From the NCBI GenBank assembly GCA_038729485.1, contig JAVYRX010000002.1, positions 1 to 64,000 on the forward strand: a DNA stretch of 64,000 nucleotides, written 5' to 3'. Of the stretch, positions 39,711 to 48,070 are shown piece by piece. The stretch is from GCA-001856825 sp038729485. Lineage in GTDB: Archaea; Thermoplasmatota; Thermoplasmata; Thermoplasmatales; GCA-001856825. The notes under the pieces are model-generated. The model made no database searches, had not been told where the DNA came from, and saw only the letters and a list, made by a program, of their open reading frames with translations. How positions within the stretch are numbered: the stretch's first letter is position 1; each line of letters starts with the position of its first letter. Made by a program: the position numbers and the translations under genes.

Positions 39711-40637
39711 TTGTTCTCCTCTTCTAAGTTTTATTCTGAATCCGTTCAAAGAGTGCGTAAAGAGGTCAGAGGGAAGGCCATAGTTGCGGTGTCGGGAGGG
39801 ATTGACAGTACTGTTGCTGCAAAAATTGCATCTGACGCTTTGGGTGATGACGTTCTCGCCATATATGTCGATACCGGCCTCATGAGGGAGGGCGAGGAGG
39901 AAGAGGTTAGGAAAACATTAGAGATGCTTAAAGTAAATCATAAAATATTGGATAAGTCATCTCTCTTTTTTGAAAGACTAACTGGCGTCCTTGACCCAGA
40001 GAAGAAGAGGAAAATTATAGGAAATACGTTCATTGAAGTATTCGAAGAGGAGGCAAAAAAGTTTGGAGCTGCGTATCTCATTCAAGGGACTATAGCGCCC
40101 GACTGGATTGAGTCGGGGGGAGGCATCAGGGACAGGATCAAAAGCCACCACAACGTTGCTGGACTCCCTGAAAAGCTCAATCTGTCAATAGTGGAGCCTC
40201 TGAGGGACTTATACAAAGACGAGGTGCGAAAAATTGCAGAACACCTAGGAATACCTGCATACAGGCAACCCTTTCCTGGTCCAGGTCTAGCGGTGAGAAT
40301 CATCGGAGAGGTAACGCGGGAAAAGGTGGAAATTCTTAGGAAGGCCACGGCGGTACTCGAACGTGAGATAGAGAAGAACAAAGATAGGCCATGGCAGTAT
40401 TTCGTTGTTCTGCTCTCTGACAGGAGTACTGGCGTTCACGGTGACAGAAGGGTATACGGGTATACTGTGGCGATAAGATGTGTCAATTCCACTGACGGTA
40501 TGACAGCCAACTTTTCTTCCATGTCGCCAGGCACCCTCGCAGATATCTCCTCTGAAATAACCAACAGCCTGCCAGAGATTACAAGGGTCGTCTATGACAT
40601 AACAGACAAACCGCCAGCAACAATAGAATGGGAGTAG
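39711..40637 (+). CDS. guaAB: GMP synthase, PRPP/ATP-pyrophosphatase subunit (GuaA subunit B)
   Basis: 308 residues. In archaea GMP synthase is split; this is the synthetase half. P-loop AVSGGIDSTVAAK near residue 27, IESGGGIRDRIKSHHNVAGLP, RQPFPGPGLAVRI, and the dimerisation domain ending TDKPPATIEWE. TTG start: the stop of the upstream gene is in the same frame nine bases before it and no ATG lies near, so TTG is the only reasonable choice. The glutaminase half is not in the window. Confidence 0.95.
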   Translation: MFSSSKFYSESVQRVRKEVRGKAIVAVSGGIDSTVAAKIASDALGDDVLAIYVDTGLMREGEEEEVRKTLEMLKVNHKILDKSSLFFERLTGVLDPEKKRKIIGNTFIEVFEEEAKKFGAAYLIQGTIAPDWIESGGGIRDRIKSHHNVAGLPEKLNLSIVEPLRDLYKDEVRKIAEHLGIPAYRQPFPGPGLAVRIIGEVTREKVEILRKATAVLEREIEKNKDRPWQYFVVLLSDRSTGVHGDRRVYGYTVAIRCVNSTDGMTANFSSMSPGTLADISSEITNSLPEITRVVYDITDKPPATIEWE

Positions 40638-40646
40638 AGGTACCGT

Positions 40647-42431
40647 ATGGAAAAGTCAGAAGTCTCGTATATACCTGACACTTCGGTTATAGTTGATGGG
40701 AGGTTTTCGGAGTTCCTCAAGGGAAGAACGCCCGCTACCGTGGTGATATCCGAGTCTGTCATTTCAGAGATAGAACACCAGGCAAATGAGGGGAGAAGCG
40801 TTGGATTCGCAGGCTTAGAAGAGATGAAAAAACTGAGAATGATGTGTGATGGTGGGCTAATAAATTTAGAATTCCATGGCAGGAGACCGTCAGAATGGCA
40901 GATAAAAAAGGCGAAAAGCGGGGAGATAGACGATCTTGTTAGGCAGACCGCAATTGATACTTCCTCAGTTCTCGTAACGGGCGATTTCGTCCAGAAATCA
41001 ATAGCAGAAATAAAAGGCATAAAAGTGATCTACCTAGAACCCATACAACAGTTCTCCAGGAAAATTGAAACATTTTTCGCAGAAAACACCATGTCGGTCC
41101 ATTTAAAGGAGGGAACAAGGCCTAGATTTAAGGTTGGCAGACCGGGCAGCTGGGAGCTTAACTACGGCACGTCTGTTATTTCAAGGGACGAGATGTCCGT
41201 AATTGCAAACGACATAGTTGAGAGGGCCAGGAATGATCCAAGGAGCCAGATAGAACTTGACGCAAAAGGTGCTACAGTTGTTCAGCTAGGTAACATCAGG
41301 ATAATTATCACGAGACCGCCCGTGAGCGACGGGATAGAGGTAACTGCTATACGTCCCATAAAGAAGCTGACGCTGGATGATTACAGGATTGAAGAGCGGC
41401 TGATGAAGAGGTTCAGGGAGCGGGCAGAGGGAGTCCTTGTTTCGGGGCGTCCGGGGGCAGGAAAGAGCACCTTTGTTCAGGCGCTGGCTGAATATTACAA
41501 TTCTCTAGGCAAGATTGTTAAGACTATTGAAAGACCAAGGGATCTTCAAGTCTCGCAGGAGATAACGCAGCTTACACCGCTGGATGGTTCAATCGAAAGA
41601 ACAGGGGACATACTACTGTTAGAAAGGCCAGATTATACCGTTTTCGATGAGATCAGAGTATCAGGGGACTTCGTTATATACTCAGATCTAAGACTAGCTG
41701 GCGTTGGAATGCTCGGAGTCATACATGCTTCAAGGGCCATAGACGCACTACAGAGATTTGTTGGGAAGATAGAATTAGGTTTAATACCGCAAATTATAGA
41801 CACGGTGATATTCATAGAGAGCGGCGAGATAAAGGAAATACTTGATCTCTCATATTCAGTGAAAATTCCGAGTGGAATGAGCGAGGAGGATCTCGCAAGA
41901 CCGGTGATAGAGGTCAAGGATTTCCTTACTGGAAATCTGCTTTATGAGATATACACGTTCGGCGAACAGGTGGTTATAGTTCCAGCATCAGGTAAGAGGG
42001 GAAGAGACATCAAGGGAACCGTTTTCGCAGTTGACAGGGAACTGGGAGACATACCGCACAGGGTTGATATCTCTCAGGGCGGGCATTTGAAGATTTATGT
42101 GCCGGATCAATACGTCGGGGAAGTCGTCGGAAAGGGAGGGGGGCGCGTAAAGTCCCTTGAACGTGCTGTTGGAATGCCTATAGACATAGAAGGAACGAAA
42201 GGCGAATCTGGAATCCCCCAAAGCGTGGAAGTGACGAATAATAAGATTAACCTGTACATAGGTGAGGCTATGAGAGACAAGGAGGTCGAAATAGTCGTTG
42301 ATGACTCCCCTCTTTTCACGGCCCGGGTATCAAAAAATGGCGTGATTCAGGTAAAAGCTAATTCTGTCCACGGGAGGGCCCTAAGAAAGGCGATAACACA
42401 GGGGGAAAAAATCACCTACTCCCTTGTTTGA
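40647..42431 (+). CDS. pinA: PINA: PIN-domain, ATPase and KH-domain protein
   Basis: 594 residues. N-terminal PIN/TRAM-like domain (YIPDTSVIVDGRF, acidic site), a VirB11/PilT-like ATPase with Walker A SGRPGAGKST near residue 270 and FDEIRV, and a C-terminal KH-like domain VGEVVGKGGGRVKSLE near 495. In Sulfolobus the equivalent PINA is a hexameric ATPase promoting Holliday-junction branch migration with Hjc. ATG with a weak AGGTA upstream; six to nine bases after guaAB. Confidence 0.92.
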   Translation: MEKSEVSYIPDTSVIVDGRFSEFLKGRTPATVVISESVISEIEHQANEGRSVGFAGLEEMKKLRMMCDGGLINLEFHGRRPSEWQIKKAKSGEIDDLVRQTAIDTSSVLVTGDFVQKSIAEIKGIKVIYLEPIQQFSRKIETFFAENTMSVHLKEGTRPRFKVGRPGSWELNYGTSVISRDEMSVIANDIVERARNDPRSQIELDAKGATVVQLGNIRIIITRPPVSDGIEVTAIRPIKKLTLDDYRIEERLMKRFRERAEGVLVSGRPGAGKSTFVQALAEYYNSLGKIVKTIERPRDLQVSQEITQLTPLDGSIERTGDILLLERPDYTVFDEIRVSGDFVIYSDLRLAGVGMLGVIHASRAIDALQRFVGKIELGLIPQIIDTVIFIESGEIKEILDLSYSVKIPSGMSEEDLARPVIEVKDFLTGNLLYEIYTFGEQVVIVPASGKRGRDIKGTVFAVDRELGDIPHRVDISQGGHLKIYVPDQYVGEVVGKGGGRVKSLERAVGMPIDIEGTKGESGIPQSVEVTNNKINLYIGEAMRDKEVEIVVDDSPLFTARVSKNGVIQVKANSVHGRALRKAITQGEKITYSLV

Positions 42432-42467
42432 TATTTGTACCACATAATTTTATAAGAGCTTTCTAAT

Positions 42468-43292
42468 ATGTTTCCGTTGATCTGGAAACTTCACCTACTG
42501 GTTACGTTTGTCATAATCGTCGGGTCTATTGGATATCAGGTTTCAGCAGCCCCTGTAAATTCGCCGGAGAACGCCGGATTTCCAGTTATAAGCATAGATC
42601 AGATAATGTTAGGACCAAACCAATTCAATGGCAGTGAAACGTTTGTGACCGATTTTAACGCTTTGTCCATTATCAAGACCGACGAATCCATAATTCTCCG
42701 CTCAAATCTTAATCTCAGCACAGTTATAGGTGACAGAATCAGCGCCAGTCTTTCCTTGATAATGCCATCTAGAAATTATGCTGTTCAGACCGGACCGGTC
42801 GGGCAAACTGAAACATTCGAATCGGGAAGGCTACTGATATCGTCCCTAAACGTCTCCGGCCAGGCGTCTTTCGATTACGTTAGCGTGGCTGAGCTTATTC
42901 CGGCCCACCTGGTAACTCCATTTAACGGTAGCTCAAGATTTTACAATGTTTCCATTGTTTACGGGAATTCCACGTTTTCCCTCCTTGTACCTAGGGAGGT
43001 TATGGTTAACAATACCTTGGAAAATACGTACATTAACATAGTAGGGTACGAAAATAATAGCATGCTGATTGTCTCGTTTGCCCTCCCCTCCTCTGGTGAT
43101 TTTTCATTTTCCCTGGAGCAATACCTTTCCTCGGCCTTCCAGATAAGAAGGAACGTGCTGAACTATTACGAACTCCAGGTTTCGGAGACAAAAGGCATTC
43201 AGACCCCAAATTACCTAGATTCTGCCATCATAGGAGTGGCTCTATTTTTGGTTATCATGGCTTTCCTTTACATCTACTACAGAAGGAAATGA
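42468..43292 (+). CDS. Secreted/surface protein, N-terminal signal and C-terminal anchor, unknown
   Basis: 274 residues. A hydrophobic N-terminal stretch (about 8-28) ending QVSAA looks like a cleavable signal peptide; a membrane helix at about 248-268 followed by YYRRK is a C-terminal anchor with positive-inside orientation. The extracytoplasmic region has many N-x-S/T sites (for example NGS, NLS, NVS, NST, NNT), consistent with archaeal N-glycosylation. No family recognised. Ends one base from the wHTH gene on the other strand. Confidence 0.7.
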   Translation: MFPLIWKLHLLVTFVIIVGSIGYQVSAAPVNSPENAGFPVISIDQIMLGPNQFNGSETFVTDFNALSIIKTDESIILRSNLNLSTVIGDRISASLSLIMPSRNYAVQTGPVGQTETFESGRLLISSLNVSGQASFDYVSVAELIPAHLVTPFNGSSRFYNVSIVYGNSTFSLLVPREVMVNNTLENTYINIVGYENNSMLIVSFALPSSGDFSFSLEQYLSSAFQIRRNVLNYYELQVSETKGIQTPNYLDSAIIGVALFLVIMAFLYIYYRRK

Positions 43293-43799
43293 TCAACGGG
43301 ACCACAGTTCTATGAAATCCCTTATGAGCTTGTCAGTAAACGATTCCTTGTATTCTATAATGAGCCCCTTGAAAAGCTCCGGATTCCTTATCTTATATCC
43401 GATGTTGCTCTCTTCGGTAACCCTCTCAATCACGTTGTCGCTTAGCAAGAGAGACAGGTGATAGCTCAGCGTGGATGAGCTGATTGCAACTGACTTCTTG
43501 AGCTCCGACGGCGTTTTCACACTTCCGTCAAGGAGAGATTGCAATATCTTCCGCCTCATCTTGTTCCTGAGGTGGCTTAATATCACGGTCTGTTCTTCTT
43601 TGAAGCTCTTTGATGGGAAGAAGCAGTTTGTGCCGTTTATTTCCCTCTGGATAATTTCTCCTTCCTTGAGGAGGTTGTAAATGTGGTATTGAAGAACACC
43701 CGTGGAGAGCTTCAATTCTCTCTGCAGTCCGCGAAAATGGTAACCTGGATTAGAGGTTATGAAGCTGAGTATCTGTTCCCTCCTTCCAGGAAGATCCAA
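43293..43799 (-). CDS. Tandem winged-helix transcriptional regulator
   Basis: 168 residues with two wHTH units: one near 8-60 (REQILSFITSNPGYHFRGLQREL...GVLQYHIYNLLKEG) and an ArsR-like one near 76-135 (RRKILQSLL...SSSTLSYHLSLLLSDNVI). The TTG start at 43799 has GGTGA four to five bases upstream, which decides it. It follows a 3-TM protein gene by four bases, so the two are translated together. No metal-binding cysteine pair is seen. Confidence 0.85.
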   Translation of the reverse strand: MDLPGRREQILSFITSNPGYHFRGLQRELKLSTGVLQYHIYNLLKEGEIIQREINGTNCFFPSKSFKEEQTVILSHLRNKMRRKILQSLLDGSVKTPSELKKSVAISSSTLSYHLSLLLSDNVIERVTEESNIGYKIRNPELFKGLIIEYKESFTDKLIRDFIELWSR

Positions 43800-43803
43800 A
43801 TTA

Positions 43804-44058
43804 TCACCTGGTGATCATAAGAATGATGAGCAAGAGAAGCATCAGAAGGTCGGAAGACGCGAATAACATAAGGTTAACACCTGTACCCTGAAATTCGAAA
43901 AAAATAAATATGCCGTATTCAACCGTTATTATAAGGAAAAACAGCGAAATCAACACAGTCTTAATAGCGTATTTTCTGTAAACCATTATGAGTGAAAGAA
44001 GCAGAAAAAAGACAGCTATGAGAAAGACTGCGAATGAGAAAATAACCACAAGCGACAC
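43804..44058 (-). CDS. Small three-helix membrane protein paired with the wHTH regulator
   Basis: 84 residues, three hydrophobic segments (about 4-25, 32-54 and 62-83) joined by short loops, with a basic turn YRKYAIK. GTG start at 44058, a TATA-like TTTTAAGC about 22-26 bases upstream. Pairing with a DNA-binding protein suggests a membrane sensor and regulator couple; this is inference. No recognised family. Confidence 0.65.
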   Translation of the reverse strand: MSLVVIFSFAVFLIAVFFLLLSLIMVYRKYAIKTVLISLFFLIITVEYGIFIFFEFQGTGVNLMLFASSDLLMLLLLIILMITR

Positions 44059-44085
44059 ATCTCTATAAGTTCATTATGCTTAAAA

Positions 44086-45630
44086 TCATTCCCACGTTTT
44101 TACCATGTATGGACCTTTGAGTTCGTACCCATTCTTCCTGAAGTACTCCCTTACGCCTATCCCAGAAATAACCGCCATGCCGTCAAATCCTTCAGAAATT
44201 GAGATTTCCTCTGCCTCCTTCAGGAGACGCCTTCCGTAGCCCCTGTGTTGGTAATCACCAGGTGCGTCAATCCTCGCTTCCTTTCCGAATGTCTTTATCT
44301 CTCTCACTATTGATTTCCCCATAAGTTCGTGCCTGGCAAGATCGTCCCCTGGGAATCTCAACCTCAGGAACGCTATTATCCTATTCCTTTCATCGATAAA
44401 TTCTAGGAATTTCTCCATACCGCCGGAGGCATAGTACGAGGTAATTTTCAATTCAACCTTTCCCTCCGGTGGACCATTGTGACCTATTTCCCTGAACCTT
44501 ATTTCATTGATCTCGTACCCTTTCTCCAACGCCTTCTTTACTGCGATTGAATGTATGTCGCTCCTCTTTACTCCCTGTACGATCCTGTAAACTGGAATGT
44601 CCCTCTGTATCCTGTGTACCCTGACGTAATTTGGAATGTACTTGAAGAACTCGGATAAAAGCTCAGCAGCCTCATCGGATTCATACGACCTGTAGAGACC
44701 TTTAACATACATTTCGTAATACCCGGTTCCCTCAACCACTAGGGCAGGATAGATTTTCAACATATCCGGCCTGAAACGTGGATCATCGAAGGTTCTCCTC
44801 AGGATTCTAATGTCACCTTCGTAATCGACCCCCCCTATTCCAGGCATTAGATGGTAAAGAATTTTAAGCCCTGCATCCTTTGAAAGGGAAGTAGCACGTA
44901 TCACGTCGTATACCCTGTGGGCTCTCTTTGTATCTTTGTGTATGTCGTTGAAAAGAGTTTGAACTCCAAGCTCGACCTTCGTGGTACCGTAGCTCAGGGA
45001 AAGATCCATCTCCTTTTCGAAGAACCAGTCCGGCCTGGTCTCAACAGTCAGCCCTATGCACCTGTTATCAGCCACTTCATTCTCCATTATTGCAGTTTTA
45101 ATATCCGCACACGCGAACCCATTCATCGCATCTAAGCTTCCTTTTACGAAGTCTGTCTGATATCTTTCGGTGCGGGCTGTAAACGTGCCTCCCATAACTA
45201 TAAGATCGACCTTGTCCGTTGGATGGCCGATCCTCCTGAGTTGCTCCAATCTGTTTCTAGTCTGAAGATAGGAGTCATAGTTATTCTGCCGCCCCCTGAG
45301 TGCTGCCGGTTCAAGACCCGTATATGACTGGGGCGAAGAATATTCTACCCCTCCGGGGCAGTATGTGCACCTTCCGTGCGGACAGGATTGGGGAGACGTC
45401 ATAATTGCCACTACCGATACACCGGAAAGCGTTCTTGTAGGTTTCCTCGCCAAGAGGTCTTTGTACTTAGCCCTGCTTTCATTGTCAAGCATGAGCATTA
45501 TGTCTGTGTTGCTAACCACCCTTTTCAGCTTGAAGGTCTTAGTGACGTCCAAGCGAAGGTCTTCTAACTCCACCTTTGATCTGACGTACTGGATTTTCTT
45601 CCTTACGTAGTCCTCCACTAGGCTGTCCAC
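44086..45630 (-). CDS. elp3: Elp3: tRNA U34 carboxymethyltransferase (radical SAM plus acetyltransferase)
   Basis: 514 residues. Archaeal Elp3 acts alone to make cm5U34 in tRNA. The radical SAM cluster motif CPHGRCTYC (C-x4-C-x2-C) lies near residue 82, and the C-terminal GNAT domain has GDYQHRGYGRRLLKEAEEI near 460. Full length. GTG start at 45630; TATA-like CATTAAAATATG about 26 bases upstream suggests a leaderless message. Divergent from eif1A. Confidence 0.96.
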   Translation of the reverse strand: MDSLVEDYVRKKIQYVRSKVELEDLRLDVTKTFKLKRVVSNTDIMLMLDNESRAKYKDLLARKPTRTLSGVSVVAIMTSPQSCPHGRCTYCPGGVEYSSPQSYTGLEPAALRGRQNNYDSYLQTRNRLEQLRRIGHPTDKVDLIVMGGTFTARTERYQTDFVKGSLDAMNGFACADIKTAIMENEVADNRCIGLTVETRPDWFFEKEMDLSLSYGTTKVELGVQTLFNDIHKDTKRAHRVYDVIRATSLSKDAGLKILYHLMPGIGGVDYEGDIRILRRTFDDPRFRPDMLKIYPALVVEGTGYYEMYVKGLYRSYESDEAAELLSEFFKYIPNYVRVHRIQRDIPVYRIVQGVKRSDIHSIAVKKALEKGYEINEIRFREIGHNGPPEGKVELKITSYYASGGMEKFLEFIDERNRIIAFLRLRFPGDDLARHELMGKSIVREIKTFGKEARIDAPGDYQHRGYGRRLLKEAEEISISEGFDGMAVISGIGVREYFRKNGYELKGPYMVKTWE

Positions 45631-45740
45631 TGAGATGGAATTAAGTCACATATTTTAATGATTCTTCCATTTTCGTGCGTCCAAAACGGAAATCTTGCAG
45701 ATTTGCATTTTGAAAAACGGAATGAATAATTTGACAAAAT

Positions 45741-45750
45741 TTTTATAAAA
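45741..45750 (+). promoter_or_regulatory. TATA box for the eif1A-rio1-KH operon
   Basis: TTTTATAAAA lies 20-29 bases before the ATG at 45770, giving a leaderless message. Confidence 0.6.
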
Positions 45751-45769
45751 TCTAATTATTTAGAATGAA

Positions 45770-46102
45770 ATGCCTGAAGACGATAATGAGACCCAAGAAG
45801 AGATTTCTAGGGTTATACTACCCAACTCCAACAAAGGGGAGATGTTCGGTATAGTTGAAAAAATGTTGGGGAGTTCAAGATTGAATGTGATTTGTGCCGA
45901 TGGAAGGACACGCGTGGGAAGAATACCAGGCAAAATTAGGAAGAGGATGTGGATGAGAGAGGGAGATCTCGTCATAGTAAAACCGTGGAGCTTCCAAGAC
46001 GATAGGGCTGACGTTACTTTTAGGTATACAAAGACTCAGGCGGCTTATCTTTCAAGAAATCAAATTCTTCCAGAGATATTAGATGTATTCAAGCAACAGT
46101 GA
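45770..46102 (+). CDS. eif1A: Translation initiation factor aIF1A
   Basis: 110 residues, OB-fold RNA-binding factor of the ribosomal A site. VEKMLGSSRLNVICADGRTRVGRIPGKIRKRMWMREGDLVIVKPW is the S1/IF1-like core (quoted in part). First gene of the conserved archaeal cluster eif1A-rio1-KH. It overlaps rio1 by 20 bases. An ATG six bases upstream is in another reading frame position; 45770 is preferred by TATA spacing. Confidence 0.95.
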   Translation: MPEDDNETQEEISRVILPNSNKGEMFGIVEKMLGSSRLNVICADGRTRVGRIPGKIRKRMWMREGDLVIVKPWSFQDDRADVTFRYTKTQAAYLSRNQILPEILDVFKQQ

Positions 46103-46832
46103 GGCAAAAGAAAAAATAGAAAAGAGGATCAAGGAGACGCAGAAGGTCTTTGGATACGTGTTCGACAGGTTTACTTTGCTTAACATCTACAGACTCTTCA
46201 CCGACAAGACTTTGGACAGGTTTGAGTTTCCCATTGCCTCCGGGAAGGAAAGTCTCGTTTTTGCCGCATCCTCAAATGGAAAATTCTATGCAGTCAAGAT
46301 ATACAAGACTGTTGCATCTACATTCAAAAATATAGAGAAGTACGCAGGCCAAAGGTGGGACATTCAGACAAAAGGAAACAAGAAGAGATTCATAGGAAGG
46401 TGGGCTTACAGGGAGTTCAGGAATCTCTACATCGCAAGCAATGCCGGAGTCTATGTACCCAAACCAGTGAAGGTTTCCGGAAATGTACTAGTTATGCAGT
46501 ATCTCGGAACCAAACAAAGACCGTCTCCTCTTATCAAGGATTCCTATCTGGATGAAAACATCGTTTGCGACTGCATAAAATCCATAAGAAAGCTATATCT
46601 TGACGCAAATCTAGTCCACGGTGATCTCAGTGAGTATAATTTTCTTCTCTACAGGAAGAGACCCTATATGATTGACATGGCCCAAGCGGTAAGTTCCAAA
46701 GATCAGGTGGCCCCGGTTCTTCTTAGAAGGGATGTAAATATTATGACAAACTTTTTTAACAAAATTGGATATAAACTCGATGAAAACAGAGTCTTGGAAT
46801 ACGTAACCGGTGATAAAGATGTTCTCTGTTAG
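46083..46832 (+). CDS. rio1: RIO-type protein kinase Rio1
   Basis: 249 residues. Small-subunit biogenesis kinase. The Rio1-specific flexible-loop motif STFKNIEKY is present, with catalytic LVHGDLSEYNFL and metal-binding YMIDMAQA. ATP-loop region is PIASGKESLVFAA with a lysine in YAVKIYK. ATG at 46083 inside the eif1A end; a Shine-Dalgarno is not obvious. Overlaps the following KH gene. Confidence 0.95.
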   Translation: MYSSNSEAKEKIEKRIKETQKVFGYVFDRFTLLNIYRLFTDKTLDRFEFPIASGKESLVFAASSNGKFYAVKIYKTVASTFKNIEKYAGQRWDIQTKGNKKRFIGRWAYREFRNLYIASNAGVYVPKPVKVSGNVLVMQYLGTKQRPSPLIKDSYLDENIVCDCIKSIRKLYLDANLVHGDLSEYNFLLYRKRPYMIDMAQAVSSKDQVAPVLLRRDVNIMTNFFNKIGYKLDENRVLEYVTGDKDVLC

Positions 46833-47361
46833 GATACCGATAGAAAGGGTAGGGGTTCTGATTGGAAAAAATGGATCTGTTAGGGCGGAAATAGAAAGGA
46901 GATCCAATACGACGATAACGATAGATTCAGAAACCGGAGAGATATCCGTCGATGAATCTAAAGTTACGGATCCAGAGATGGGACTTAGAACCAGAGAAGT
47001 TATCAGGGCTATAGGAAGGGGGTTTTCCCCTCAGAGGGCGTTTAGGCTGTTCGATCCGGGTACTTACCTGGAGATTATTGATATCAAGGAGTTTGTCGGG
47101 AAAAATTCGAAGCGCGCCAGAACTGTGCGAGGCAGGCTTATAGGGTCCGGCGGAAAGACGAGAAGGCTCATCGAAGAGCTTTCAGAAAGCTACGTATCCA
47201 TCTATGGAAATACGGCCTGCCTCATAGGCGACTATATCCAGAATGAGATTTCTAGAGAGAGCGTGCTGATGATCCTCAGGGGAAACCAGCACAGTACAGT
47301 TTACAAGTACCTGGAAAGAAAGAGAAGGGATCTCAGGCTGTCCAGGCTTGATTCCATCTAG
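46819..47361 (+). CDS. KH-domain ribosome biogenesis protein (Dim2/Pno1-like)
   Basis: About 180 residues. Two KH-like domains: VGVLIGKNGSVRAEIERRS at the N-terminus and GRLIGSGGKTRRLIEELS near residue 110. Archaeal Dim2 binds the 3' end of 16S rRNA and recruits aIF2alpha or Nob1. The ATG at 46819 has GGTGA five bases upstream, better than the ATG-like start nine bases earlier. Follows rio1 as usual in archaea. Four-base tail overlap with DUF99. Confidence 0.92.
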   Translation: MFSVRIPIERVGVLIGKNGSVRAEIERRSNTTITIDSETGEISVDESKVTDPEMGLRTREVIRAIGRGFSPQRAFRLFDPGTYLEIIDIKEFVGKNSKRARTVRGRLIGSGGKTRRLIEELSESYVSIYGNTACLIGDYIQNEISRESVLMILRGNQHSTVYKYLERKRRDLRLSRLDSI

Positions 47362-47903
47362 CCCACTATTCCTGCTATTAAATTCACGAGCCTTAAAGGT
47401 TCAGGCATTAGGCCCGACAGAGTAACTTGCCTGACAAACTTGTAGGCGTGTGCCGGTTCTACTCCCAGGGCCTGAATGAATATGCCATTAAATTCGCTGA
47501 ACTGGCCTCTCAAAAGAGCGACCCTCCTTTCCCAGTCGTCGAAATGCTTGATCAAAGCGCTCCTTATCCTTTCCGTGTTTGGCTCGTGATCAACTACGTT
47601 TATCACGGGTATTCCAGTCTTTGAAAATATTCCATTCACGTCAAGGATGTTGAATCCTCCAAACGTTATTCCCTGTGTCATTATTACGCTCACTCCAGAA
47701 CCCTTCTCCTCGATCATAGACATAACTGCGTCAGTTGAGTCTTCCCCGTCGACCTGAATTCTGCCCTTTAGTATGGACTCAACGTACATGTCTTTCCTCA
47801 TGACTAGGCCGATCAAGAACGTATGGCTCTGCCCCCTTGAAAAGGGAGCATCGTCGAATGCCATTATCCTCGTGTCCTTGTTGAAAAGGGAGTTTGGGTC
47901 CAC
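47358..47903 (-). CDS. DUF99 family protein (endonuclease V-like fold)
   Basis: 181 residues. RIMAFDDAPFSRGQSHTFLIGLVMRKD is the diagnostic DUF99 opening, with VIMTQGITFGGFNILDV and VVDHEPN following. The family has the RNase H-like fold of endonuclease V and is common in archaea; biochemical role is not settled. GTG start. Not in an operon with its neighbours. Confidence 0.85.
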   Translation of the reverse strand: MDPNSLFNKDTRIMAFDDAPFSRGQSHTFLIGLVMRKDMYVESILKGRIQVDGEDSTDAVMSMIEEKGSGVSVIMTQGITFGGFNILDVNGIFSKTGIPVINVVDHEPNTERIRSALIKHFDDWERRVALLRGQFSEFNGIFIQALGVEPAHAYKFVRQVTLSGLMPEPLRLVNLIAGIVG

Positions 47904-48037
47904 ATTTTATCATACCAATATTTCCTATTATCTTTTCCTTCATGCTAATGCGGATTGGAACGCCATTAACGATTTATGATCCAAATGTGTGATGATATGC
48001 ATTGCTTTACTTTCCTACATCCTCCGGATACATTCGA

Positions 48038-48048
48038 CAAATATTTTT
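48038..48048 (+). promoter_or_regulatory. TATA-like box for the PolD small subunit gene
   Basis: AAATATTTTTA is centred about 28 bases before the GTG at 48071 and argues that translation starts there rather than at the TTG at 48002. Confidence 0.5.
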
Positions 48049-48070
48049 ACCGCCCAAGAATTTATCTTCA

